From contig JAMLIC010000008.1 of assembly GCA_023954375.1 (NCBI GenBank), positions 124,001-188,000 of the forward strand: a DNA stretch of 64,000 nt, given 5' to 3'. The DNA comes from Planctomycetota bacterium (GTDB lineage Bacteria > Planctomycetota > J058). Shown here piece after piece: positions 21,851-29,897 of the stretch (positions are counted from its first letter, which is position 1; each line of letters begins with the position of its first letter). The notes beneath the pieces were generated by a model that saw only the letters and a list, made by a program, of their open reading frames with translations, was not told the origin of the DNA and did no database searches. The translations under genes and the position numbers were made by a program.

Positions 21851-21880
21851 GAGGGCGGCGGGCGCGAGCTCGCCGCCCTC
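21851..21880 (+). terminator. Stem-loop terminator candidate
   Basis: GAGGGCGGCG (21851-21860) and its exact complement (21871-21880) form a 10-base stem with a 10-base loop, in the spacer after the first lipoprotein gene. There is no long T tract, as is common in very GC-rich genomes. Confidence 0.55.
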
Positions 21881-21995
21881 CGTGCTTCCGGAGCGCGCGT
21901 TCGCCGCCCGCGGTGACCCGCTCGCGCGCCGTCGTCAGGAGCGCCGGAGGTATGCTGCGGGGTCGCCGGCCGCGCGACCCGGCGCAAGGAGCCCC

Positions 21996-22448
21996 GTGCC
22001 CGCCCCCCGCCGACGGCCTCTCGCGCCCCTCGCCCTCCTCGTGGCGGCCCTCGCCGGCGGCTGCCCGGGCGGCGCCACCGGGCCGGCCGACGTGCGCCCC
22101 GGGCAGCGCTGGCGTTTCCGCCTGGCGGGGCTGGGCGAGCAGGTCTACGAGGTGACCGACGTCACGCCGACGGAGGTCCGCTACCGCGTGCGCACGTCCG
22201 CGGGGGGCGAGCCGCTCGGCGAGCCGCTCGAGCAGCGCTTCCCGACGAGCCCCGCGCCGCCGCCCCTCGGGGAGGGCGAGCCGGGGCCTCCGCTCGTCGT
22301 CGGCGTCGGGCGGCTCGAGACGTGGGTCACGCGCGACGGGCCGATCCGGACGACCACCGCCGTGCGGGGGCGCGTGCCCGTGTTCCCCGGCGTGGTGCGC
22401 GTGGAGCGCGAGGGCGCGGCCCTCGTCGAGCTGGTGGACGCGCGCTGA
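21996..22448 (+). CDS. Secreted lipoprotein, second of two tandem paralogues
   Basis: A 150-residue product from the GTG at 21996, preceded by AAGGAG. A signal peptide ending in AGGC (lipobox) is followed directly by a domain related to the preceding gene: the pattern WRFRLAGLGEQVYEVTDVTPTEVRYRV aligns with the first protein's VYEVTEVGDNLVKYEI stretch, and both end in FPGVV. It lacks the long linker, so it is probably closer to the membrane. The genes probably arose by duplication. Function is unknown. Confidence 0.75.
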   Translation: MPAPRRRPLAPLALLVAALAGGCPGGATGPADVRPGQRWRFRLAGLGEQVYEVTDVTPTEVRYRVRTSAGGEPLGEPLEQRFPTSPAPPPLGEGEPGPPLVVGVGRLETWVTRDGPIRTTTAVRGRVPVFPGVVRVEREGAALVELVDAR

Positions 22449-22533
22449 CGTCGGCGCGCGGGCTCCGGGCGACGACGCTCCGGGCAGATGGCCGGGGCCG
22501 CTGGCTGTAGAGTGTCCCGCCCGGGAGACCGCC

Positions 22534-24111
22534 ATGCGCCGCCGAGACCTCGCCACCCTCCTCGTCGCCGTGGGCCTGTTCGCGGGCACCCCCGCGCTCG
22601 CGCAGGAGCCGCGCGAAGGCGCCCTCCGGCTCACCGTCCTCCACACCAACGACCTGCACGGGCAGGTGCTCGAGCCGCCGCGCCGTCCGGGCGGGCTCGT
22701 GGCCCTGGGCCGGGCGATCCGGCAGGAGCGCGACCGCGCGCGCGAGCGCGGCGACGCCGTGCTCCTGCTCGACGCGGGCGACCTGTTCAAGGGGACGCCC
22801 GAGGGTGACCTGACCGACGGCGAGGTGATGGTCGCCTGGATGAACCACATGGGCTACGACGCCGCGGTCGTCGGCAACCACGAGTTCGACCACGGCGTCG
22901 ACGTGGCGGCGCGCCTGTGCTGGGGGGCCGACTTCCCCTTCCTGGGGGCCAACATCCGGCAGCCGGACGGCGCGCGGCCGGAGTGGCTGGGCCTGCCGGG
23001 GGCGCGCCTGGGCGAGCCGCTGCACGAGGCGCTCCGCGGCGCCGCGGTCGTGCGCACCCTGGCCAGCGCGGCGGGGCGCGCGCGCGTCGCCCTCGTGGGG
23101 CTGACGACGAGCGCGATGAAGGACGTCACCCTCAAGGGCGTCACCGGCGACCTCGAGTTCCCCGACGAGGCCGCGACGCTCGACCGGGTCCTCGAGCTCC
23201 TGCCGCCGGTCGACCTGGTGGTGCTGATCACCCACTGCGGCCTGACGACCGACCGGGCCCTGGCGCGGCGCTTCCAGGGGAAGGTGGACCTGATCATCGG
23301 CGGCCACAGCCACACGCGGCTCCCCTCGGGCGACCGCCAGGGCGCGGTGCTCGTGTGCCAGACGGGCTCGCGCGGCGAGGCGCTCGGGCGCGTGCGGGTC
23401 GAGGTGACGCCGGCGCAGGGCGGGTCGCCGCGGAAGGTCGTCGCCGAGGCCGACCTCCTGCCGACCGGCGACGAGCTGCCCGGCGTCCTCGCCCCCTACA
23501 TCGAGAAGGTGAAGGAGAAGGTCGGGGCGCGCGTTGGCACGCTCACCCGCGACCTCGAGCGCGGCCGCGGGTTCGAGCCCTCCGGCCTGGGGAACCTGCA
23601 CGTCGACGCCATGCGGAGGGCGACGGGCGTCGACGTGGCCCTGCACAACCGCACGGGGATCCGCGCCGACATCCCCGCCGGCGAGGTCCAGGTGCGCCAC
23701 CTCTACGAGGTCGCGCCGTTCGGGAACACCGTCGTCACGCTGCTCCTCAGCGGCAAGGACCTCCTGGAGCTGTTCTCGGGCATGCTCGGGTCGCCCTCGC
23801 GGGTGCTCGAGGTCTCGGGCGCCGTGATCACCTTCGACCCCGAGGCCCCCGTGGGCCAGCGGCTGGTCGAGGTGACGATCGGCGGCAAGCCGCTCGACCC
23901 CGACCGGACCTACAAGGTGGCGACGAACAACTTCCTGGCGGCGGGCGGCGACGGGCACGCCGTGTTCACGCGCGGCGCCGACGTGCGCGACACGGGCGTG
24001 ATCCTCCTCGACCTCCTGCTGGCGCACTTCCGCGAGCGCGAGGGGCCCTTCGACCCTGGCGTCCCCGAGCAGCGGCTCGTCGTGGCGCAGCCGGCGGGTG
24101 CGCCTCGGTAG
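22534..24111 (+). CDS. Secreted 5'-nucleotidase / UshA-like phosphoesterase
   Basis: A 525-residue exported protein with signal peptide ending PALAQ. The metallophosphoesterase motifs TVLHTNDLHG, DAGDLFKG, VGNHEFD and IIGGHSHT bind two metals, and the C-terminal half carries the 5'-nucleotidase nucleoside-binding domain with FGNTVVTL. It would hydrolyse 5'-nucleotides or UDP-sugars in the periplasm to scavenge nucleoside and phosphate. Length is close to that of UshA. It is monocistronic and converges with mutL. Confidence 0.93.
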   Translation: MRRRDLATLLVAVGLFAGTPALAQEPREGALRLTVLHTNDLHGQVLEPPRRPGGLVALGRAIRQERDRARERGDAVLLLDAGDLFKGTPEGDLTDGEVMVAWMNHMGYDAAVVGNHEFDHGVDVAARLCWGADFPFLGANIRQPDGARPEWLGLPGARLGEPLHEALRGAAVVRTLASAAGRARVALVGLTTSAMKDVTLKGVTGDLEFPDEAATLDRVLELLPPVDLVVLITHCGLTTDRALARRFQGKVDLIIGGHSHTRLPSGDRQGAVLVCQTGSRGEALGRVRVEVTPAQGGSPRKVVAEADLLPTGDELPGVLAPYIEKVKEKVGARVGTLTRDLERGRGFEPSGLGNLHVDAMRRATGVDVALHNRTGIRADIPAGEVQVRHLYEVAPFGNTVVTLLLSGKDLLELFSGMLGSPSRVLEVSGAVITFDPEAPVGQRLVEVTIGGKPLDPDRTYKVATNNFLAAGGDGHAVFTRGADVRDTGVILLDLLLAHFREREGPFDPGVPEQRLVVAQPAGAPR

Positions 24112-24116
24112 CTCGC

Positions 24117-25847
24117 TCAGCCGAGCCCCTGGCGCCCGAAGCGCCGGTCGAGCTCGTCGAGGGTGAGCGTCAGGGCGGTCGGCCGCCCGTGCGGGCAGCA
24201 GTGGCCGTTGTTCACCTCGTCGCGGCGGCGCAGCAGCGCCTCGACCTCGGCATCGCCGAGGGCCTGGCCGAACTTCACGGCCGCCTTGCAGGCCAGCCCC
24301 GCGGCGACGTCGTGCAGGAGCCCGCCGCCCCCGTCGTGCGGGCCGAGCGCCTCCGGCTCGCCGAGCAGCTCGGTGATCGCCTCGGCGACGCGGTCGGCGG
24401 CCAGGAGGCGCGGCGCGGCGTGGACGGCCAGCGCGTCGCGGCCGAACGCGGCCACCTCGAAGCCCAGCGCCTCGAGGGCGGCGCGGCGCTCGTCGAGCGC
24501 GGCGAGCAGGACCGGCCCGGCCGTGACCACCTGCGGGAAGAGGAAGCGCTGGCTCTCGAGCGGGCCGGCGGCGAGCCGGGCGAGGATCTCCTCGTAGAGG
24601 ATCCGCTCGTGCAGCGCGTGCGGGTCGAGGAGGCGCAGCCCCTGCGGCGTCTCCTCGAGCACGTAGCGGCGGTGGACCTGGAGGAAGCGGCCGGGCGGCG
24701 CGGGCGCCACCTCGGCGGGCGGCGCGGGCGCCGTCCCGGGCGCCCCGGCGGTCGCCAGGGCCACGGCGACCGCCGGCGCGGCCGGGCGCGGGGCGCCCGG
24801 CGCGGCGGCCAGCGCCGGGGCCGGGCGGCGCGCGAGGTGCAGCTCGGCGACCATGCCGCCGCGCTGCAGCGCGGCGCGGACGGCGCGGACGATCAGGTGG
24901 AACACCTCGCGGTCGCGGCGGAAGCGCACGTCGGCCTTCTGCGGGTGGACGTTGACGTCGACGTCGGCCGGGTCGACGTCGAGCCACAGGAGCGCCGTCG
25001 GGTGGCGGCGCGGCGGGAGCAGGTTGGCGTAGGCCTGGCGCACCGCCGAGAGCAGCGTCGGGTCGCGCACCGTGCGTCCGTTGAGGAAGAAGAACTGCTG
25101 CTGCGAGTCGCCGCGGCTGCGGTCGCACGGCGAGACGTAGCCGCGGAGCGTCCCCGCCTCCTCCTCGGCGCGCGGCACGGCGATCAGGTCCTCGGCGAGG
25201 TCGCGCCCGAGGAGCTGCGCCAGGCGCTCGCGCGGCTCGTCGGTCGCCGGCGCGTCGATCACCACCTGCCCGTCGGCGACGAGGCGGAGCGTCACCTCGG
25301 GGCGGGCGAGCGCCTGCCGGCGCACCTCGACCGTCACCGCGCGCAGCTCCGCGCGCGACGTGCTCACGAACGCGCGCCGGGCGGGGACGTTGAAGAACAG
25401 GTCGGCCGCCTCGATCGTCGTCCCCGGCGGCAGCCCGGCGGGCACGACGTCGGTCAGCCGCCCGCCCGCGACGCGCAGCTCCGCCCCGGCGCGGGCGTCG
25501 CGCGGGCGGCTGGCGACGCGCAGGTGCGAGACGGCGGCGATGCTCGCCAGCGCCTCGCCGCGGAACCCGAGCGACCGGATCGCGAACAGGTCGTCGACGG
25601 TGCGGATCTTCGACGTCGCGTGGCTGCGGACCGCGAGCGGCAGCTCGTCGGGCGTCATGCCGTCGCCGTCGTCGGTGACGCGGACGAGGCGCAGCCCGCC
25701 CTCCTCGACCGCCACCTCGACGCGGCGCGCCCCGGCGTCGAGGGCGTTCTCGAGCAGCTCCTTGACGACGCTCGCCGGGCGCTCGACCACCTCGCCGGCG
25801 GCGATCTTGTCCACGAGGTCGGGGGGCAGCTCCCGGATCCTGGTCAT
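24117..25847 (-). CDS. mutL: DNA mismatch repair protein MutL
   Basis: A 576-residue MutL. The GHKL ATPase has IAAGEVVERP, ELLENALDAGA, DDGDGM and RSLGFRGEALASI. The C-terminal domain has DPHALHERILYEE, close to the endonuclease motif DQHAxxExxxxE with Q changed to P, plus ACKAAVK and CPHGRPT. These are the metal-binding motifs of nicking MutL proteins, so it probably is an endonuclease. A Pro/Ala linker separates the domains. It starts 56 bases from the divergent tsaE. mutS is not in the window. Confidence 0.97.
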   Translation of the reverse strand: MTRIRELPPDLVDKIAAGEVVERPASVVKELLENALDAGARRVEVAVEEGGLRLVRVTDDGDGMTPDELPLAVRSHATSKIRTVDDLFAIRSLGFRGEALASIAAVSHLRVASRPRDARAGAELRVAGGRLTDVVPAGLPPGTTIEAADLFFNVPARRAFVSTSRAELRAVTVEVRRQALARPEVTLRLVADGQVVIDAPATDEPRERLAQLLGRDLAEDLIAVPRAEEEAGTLRGYVSPCDRSRGDSQQQFFFLNGRTVRDPTLLSAVRQAYANLLPPRRHPTALLWLDVDPADVDVNVHPQKADVRFRRDREVFHLIVRAVRAALQRGGMVAELHLARRPAPALAAAPGAPRPAAPAVAVALATAGAPGTAPAPPAEVAPAPPGRFLQVHRRYVLEETPQGLRLLDPHALHERILYEEILARLAAGPLESQRFLFPQVVTAGPVLLAALDERRAALEALGFEVAAFGRDALAVHAAPRLLAADRVAEAITELLGEPEALGPHDGGGGLLHDVAAGLACKAAVKFGQALGDAEVEALLRRRDEVNNGHCCPHGRPTALTLTLDELDRRFGRQGLG

Positions 25848-25903
25848 CGCGCGCGCATGTTACGCGGCCCCTCGGACAGGGGCGCGCGTGCGAAGATCGC
25901 GGC

Positions 25904-26377
25904 GTGACGGCCGCCTGGACGCTCGACCTCCCCGACGCCGAGGCCACGCGCCGCCTGGGCCAGGCGCTGGGCCGCGCCCTGCGCCCCGGGCTGGTCGTGG
26001 CCCTCGAGGGCGACCTCGGGGCGGGCAAGACCGCGCTGACCAAGGCGGCCATCGCGGCGCTCGGGCAGGTCGAGGAGGACGACGTCGTCAGCCCGACCTT
26101 CGTGATCGCCGCCGAGTACCCGGGGACGCGCGAGGTCCTGCACGTCGACGCCTACCGCCTCGCTGGCCCCGGCGCGTTCGTCGACCTGGGCTTCGGCCCG
26201 CTCGAGGCCTGCGCACGGGCGGTCATCATCGAGTGGGCCGACCGGGTCGCCGCCGCGCTGCCTGGCGATCGGCTGACCGTGCGCCTCGCTCACGCCGACC
26301 CGGGGCGGCGCGCGACGCTCGAGGCGAGCGGGCCGTCCTCGACGGCGGCGCTCGAGGCCGTGCGAGCGGCGCTGTGA
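25904..26377 (+). CDS. tsaE: tRNA threonylcarbamoyladenosine biosynthesis ATPase TsaE
   Basis: A 157-residue TsaE protein starting at GTG. The Walker A motif GDLGAGKTALTK, the switch region SPTFVIAAEYPG and the HVDAYRL and IIEWADR motifs are all present. TsaE works with TsaB and TsaD to make the t6A modification of tRNA. The stop codon overlaps the start of the next gene by four bases (GTGA), which is unusual for this housekeeping gene. Confidence 0.95.
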   Translation: MTAAWTLDLPDAEATRRLGQALGRALRPGLVVALEGDLGAGKTALTKAAIAALGQVEEDDVVSPTFVIAAEYPGTREVLHVDAYRLAGPGAFVDLGFGPLEACARAVIIEWADRVAAALPGDRLTVRLAHADPGRRATLEASGPSSTAALEAVRAAL

Positions 26378-26799
26378 GCGTCGAGGGCGGCCTCTTCTGG
26401 CGCGACCAGCGGCTGCCGGTCGGCGACGAGCGCGAGCTGCGCGCCCTGCTTCTCCGGATCGAGACGACGCTCGAGCGCGAGGGGCGGACGGGGCTGGCGC
26501 AGCTCGGCAGGCCGCCCGGCGGGATGTGGATCGGCCTCGGGCGGGCGGTGACCGTCCTCTGCTACGAGCCGCTCGATCGAACGGCGCCGGGAGCCGCGTA
26601 CGCCCTGAGCCGAGGCGACGACCCCGGCGCCGCCGGCGAGGTCGAGTTCGAGCTCGCGAATCAAGTCTCCTGCTTCCCTGTCGGCGCGGTCATCCCCCTC
26701 GAGCTGGGCAAGCGGGTGCTCACCGACTTCCTGGCCACCGGCGCGCTCTCGACGCGCATCGCGTGGTCGACGACGCCCTGCGCCCCGCCGACCGGCTGA
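26374..26799 (+). CDS. Imm1-like small protein
   Basis: A 141-residue soluble protein whose GTG start overlaps the stop of tsaE (GTGA), so translation is coupled. The middle holds an aromatic pattern MWIGLG, VTVLCYEPL, YALSRGDD, VEFEL and FPVGAVIPLELGKRVLTDFLATG ending with IAW. The order and spacing match the Imm1 family of immunity proteins, which bind polymorphic toxins. No toxin gene is next to it. An orphan immunity protein or a cellular family member with an unknown role are both possible. Confidence 0.62.
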   Translation: MSVEGGLFWRDQRLPVGDERELRALLLRIETTLEREGRTGLAQLGRPPGGMWIGLGRAVTVLCYEPLDRTAPGAAYALSRGDDPGAAGEVEFELANQVSCFPVGAVIPLELGKRVLTDFLATGALSTRIAWSTTPCAPPTG

Positions 26800-27137
26800 C
26801 GGACCGCGCTCGCCGGATGATGCTTGGCGCTCCCGAGGGGTCCATGCGCGCGAGCGCGATGGGGACCGCGGGGGCGTAGGCCGCCGCGAACCTCGCGCAG
26901 GGAGCAGCGCTTGTCACTCGAGTGACGAGCGCCGGGACGGTGCGGGCGCCGCACGGTGAGGAAGCGACCCGGGATGTCGGACCCTTGAGTTAGGCTTTCG
27001 TTCGTCTCGGCGCCTGGTCTTTGACAACTCGGTTTCCAAGCCCGCGCGCGGCGGTGATCGCGCGGGGGCGACCTCCGGGGGTGGCGTCGGCGCCGGCGTC
27101 GCTGCCCGCGGGGACGCCCCCGCGCCCGGGGACGTCC
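26800..27137. other. Intergenic region with a 14-base perfect palindrome
   Basis: Between the Imm1-like gene and the 3' end of the GT9 gene there is no supported ORF. It holds a perfect palindrome GTCACTCGAGTGAC at 26913-26926 and lower-GC sequence around 26990-27040. Related GTGACGAGCGC dyads occur at 35909-35936 and 48867-48893. A terminator role for the converging transcripts is possible. Confidence 0.45.
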
Positions 27138-28199
27138 TCAGGGGCCGATCCGCTGCCGCGCGGCCTCGACGACGCGCGCGAACGGGACGTCGTCGAGGCA
27201 CCGCGGGACGAGGCAGGCGCGGCCGTGGGGGCTGCCGCGGCACGGGCTGCACGCGAGCCCGAGGTTCAGCACGGCGACGCGCTCGGCGCCCCAGGGGCGC
27301 GCCGCCGCGGTGGACGGGCCCTCGAGCAGCACGAGCGGCGTGCCGCAGGCGGCCGCCAGGTGCGCGGGGCCGGTGTTCGCCGACACGTAGAGGTCCACCG
27401 CGGCCAGCGCGCCGCCGAGCGCCTCGAGGTCCAGGCCGTCGAGGAGGAGCGCCGGGACGCCCGCGCGCAGGAGCGCCGCGTGGGCCTCTCTCGCCGCGCG
27501 GCGCTCGGCGCCGCCCGCGCCCGCCTGCACGACGACGCCCCCGCCGAGCGCGGTGTGCAGGGCCTGGCCCGCGCCGCGCACCCAGTCGGGGGAGGGGTCG
27601 CGCCGCCGGCGGGGAGCGAGGAGGCCGCCCATGGCGTGGCTGCCGACCTGCAGCCCGACGACCGGCCGCGGGAGGGCGGTCAGGCGCTCGCGCGCGGCCG
27701 CGAGCGCCTCGTCGAGGGGCCGCCAGCGCACGGGCGGAGGGGGCCCGTCGGTCCAGAGACCGAGGGGGGCGAGGACGCCCGCCTTGCGCTCGACGACGTG
27801 CGTCCCGGTCGTGCTCGTCGCGTGGAAGAAGCGGCAGCCGATGCGCGCCGCCATGCGCCGCGCCCACGGCTTGTCCTCGAGACCGAGCCACAGGTCGACG
27901 GGGCCGGCGGCGGCGAGGGCGCGCGCGACCCGCCGGCGCGCGAGGAGCGCGCCGGGCGAGCGGCCGCGAGGGAGCCCGAGCACCTCCGTCGCCGCGGCGC
28001 CGCGCGCCGCCGGACGCGCGTAGTCCGAGACGAGGAAGGTCACGTGCGCCGCCGGGAGGGCGGCGCGCAGCAGCTCGAGGGCAGGGCGCACGTGGAGCGT
28101 GTCCCCCACGCGCGCCACGCGCGCCGCGACCACGCGCCGCACCTCGCCCCGGCCGAGCGCAGCGCGGAGCTCGGCCACGTCCTCCGAGGGGCGGCTCAT
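27138..28199 (-). CDS. Glycosyltransferase family 9 protein
   Basis: A 353-residue GT9 protein from the ATG at 28199, overlapping the stop of the phosphofructokinase gene (ATGA). The N-terminal half has VGDTLHVRPALELLRAALP, the usual GT9 acceptor-side motif, and the C-terminal half has VSANTGPAHLAAACGTPLV, the donor-binding motif. It would transfer a sugar from an ADP- or GDP-linked donor to an envelope glycolipid. It is a distant paralogue of the GT9 at 11155. Pairing with a glycolytic enzyme is probably only operonic convenience. Confidence 0.87.
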   Translation of the reverse strand: MSRPSEDVAELRAALGRGEVRRVVAARVARVGDTLHVRPALELLRAALPAAHVTFLVSDYARPAARGAAATEVLGLPRGRSPGALLARRRVARALAAAGPVDLWLGLEDKPWARRMAARIGCRFFHATSTTGTHVVERKAGVLAPLGLWTDGPPPPVRWRPLDEALAAARERLTALPRPVVGLQVGSHAMGGLLAPRRRRDPSPDWVRGAGQALHTALGGGVVVQAGAGGAERRAAREAHAALLRAGVPALLLDGLDLEALGGALAAVDLYVSANTGPAHLAAACGTPLVLLEGPSTAAARPWGAERVAVLNLGLACSPCRGSPHGRACLVPRCLDDVPFARVVEAARQRIGP

Positions 28200-29332
28200 C
28201 GCGCGGGCGCGGGACCTCCGCGCTCGCCGGCCGAGGGCACGGGCTCGGCCGCCTCGGCCGGCCTCGGCAGGCTGGCCAGCTCCTCCGGGGGCACGCCGAA
28301 CGACGTGCCGACGGAGACGGCCGTCCACACCAGCTCGCTCCGCGGATCGACCGCCTTGGTCGTCCCCACGGCGCGAGCCAGGGGGACGTGGACGATCTCG
28401 CTCCCGGAGATCCCGACCATCTGGCCGAAGCGCCCCTCGTGGGCCGCCTTCACGGCGGCGGCGCCGAAGCGCGTGGCCAGGATCCGGTCCTGCGCGTTGG
28501 GGGCCCCGCCGCGCTGCAGGTGGCCGAGCACCGTCACCCGGTAGTCTGCAGGGCACAGCGCGTCGACCCGGGCGGCGAGGCTGCTGGCGACGCCGCCCTG
28601 TCGCCGCACCCCCGGGTCCTCGAACGCGGGCGCCCCGCCGACCTCGCGCGCCCCCTCGGCCACGACGATGATCGTCGAGTGCTTGCCCTGGGCCGCCCGC
28701 TCGCGGACCACCTCGGCGATCGCCTCGGTCCGGTAGGGGATCTCCGGGATGAGGATGACGTCGGCCGCGCCGGCGAGGCCGGCCGAGAGGGCGATCCACC
28801 CGGCGCGCCGGCCGACGACCTCGATGTACATGACGCGGTGCTGGGTCTCGCGGCTGGTCTGGAGCTTGTCGATCGCCTCGCAGGCGATCTCGACCGCGGT
28901 CGAGTAGCCGAAGGTCACGCCGGTCCCGTCGAGGTCGTTCTCGACCGTCTTGGGGATCCCCACGAGCGGCACGCCCAGGCGGTGCAGGCGCTCGGCGATC
29001 GCGAGCGAGCCGTCGCCGCCGACGCACACCAGGCCGTCGATCCCCAGCCACCGCACGGTCTCGACGACCTCGTCCGAGCGGTCCCGGCCCTCGCTCGAGA
29101 AGGGGCTGCCGCGGTTGCATGAGCCCAGGATCGCCCCGCCGCGGCGGGAGAGGCCGCGCACGTCCCCCGGCCCCAGCGGCCAGATCTCGGGCGGCCGGAG
29201 CAAACCCTCGAACCCGTGGCTGACGCCGACCACATCCGATCGGTAGCGGAACACGGCGGTCCGGACCACCGCTCGGATGACCGCGTTGAGCCCGGGCGCG
29301 TCGCTGCCCCCGATCAGGACCCCAAGCTTCAT
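28196..29332 (-). CDS. pfkA: 6-phosphofructokinase
   Basis: A 378-residue phosphofructokinase from the ATG at 29332; a GTG two codons upstream is possible. GVLIGGSDAPGLNAVIR starts the nucleotide-binding fold, with CVGGDGSLAIAERL and GIPKTVENDLDGT as substrate motifs. The GGDGS glycine is the ATP-type residue, but the lysine in PKTVEND is the residue found in PPi-dependent and mixed group III enzymes. The phosphate donor therefore cannot be fixed from sequence; ATP is favoured. It phosphorylates fructose-6-phosphate in glycolysis. It is transcribed ahead of the GT9 gene, in an ATGA overlap. Confidence 0.92.
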   Translation of the reverse strand: MKLGVLIGGSDAPGLNAVIRAVVRTAVFRYRSDVVGVSHGFEGLLRPPEIWPLGPGDVRGLSRRGGAILGSCNRGSPFSSEGRDRSDEVVETVRWLGIDGLVCVGGDGSLAIAERLHRLGVPLVGIPKTVENDLDGTGVTFGYSTAVEIACEAIDKLQTSRETQHRVMYIEVVGRRAGWIALSAGLAGAADVILIPEIPYRTEAIAEVVRERAAQGKHSTIIVVAEGAREVGGAPAFEDPGVRRQGGVASSLAARVDALCPADYRVTVLGHLQRGGAPNAQDRILATRFGAAAVKAAHEGRFGQMVGISGSEIVHVPLARAVGTTKAVDPRSELVWTAVSVGTSFGVPPEELASLPRPAEAAEPVPSAGERGGPAPAR

Positions 29333-29414
29333 GAGCACCTCGCCCTATCGGACCAGATCCTAGTCTGTTAGGCTCGGTCGCACGTGCGCGACGGGGTCGC
29401 GCGAGGGCGAGCGC

Positions 29415-29897
29415 ATGTCCACGGTCGGGGGTAACGAGAAGCGGCGCGCGGCGCGGATCAAGTTCCGGCCCGCCGAGCACCTCGAGGTCCGCTACAAGTT
29501 CCTGTCGCACATCGAGCAGTATCAGTGCGACAAGATCTTCCCCGGGCTGGTCCACAACCTGAGCAAGGGCGGCGCGCTCTTCACCGGCCCGATCCCCGGA
29601 CCCGAGTGGCTGCCTCGCCTGGGCGAGGGGCGGATCCTGATCGGCCTGAACCTGGTCATCCCGGACGGGAGCAAGCCGGTGAAGGCCCTCGCGTCCCTGC
29701 GATGGTGCCGGCCGAGCCCGGAGGCGCGCATGGGGCAGTTTCCCAGCTACGACCTCGGGGTGCAGTTCGAGCAGCTCGAGCCCGAGCATCGGAACAACCT
29801 CTCGAAGTTCCTCATCGGGGTGCAGATCCGCACGCGCAAGTTCAACCGGCGCGAGCTCCTCGAGGAAGGGTTCGGGCCCGGGTCGTTGCCGTCGTGA
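29415..29897 (+). CDS. PilZ-domain protein
   Basis: A 160-residue soluble protein starting at ATG. The KRRAARIKFR motif at the N-terminus and NLSKGGALF are the RxxxR and (D/N)xSxxG motifs that bind c-di-GMP. A short Arg/Lys-rich C-terminal tail follows. It would act as a c-di-GMP receptor. The stop overlaps the start of the HEAT-repeat gene (GTGA), so the two are coupled. It is divergent from pfkA across a 76-base spacer. Confidence 0.88.
   Translation: MSTVGGNEKRRAARIKFRPAEHLEVRYKFLSHIEQYQCDKIFPGLVHNLSKGGALFTGPIPGPEWLPRLGEGRILIGLNLVIPDGSKPVKALASLRWCRPSPEARMGQFPSYDLGVQFEQLEPEHRNNLSKFLIGVQIRTRKFNRRELLEEGFGPGSLPS

Noticed and set aside
22917..25907. Plus-strand frame of 996 codons over ushA-like and mutL genes
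   Set aside because: Arg/Ala/Gly-only composition; antisense or off-frame shadow of two well-recognised genes.
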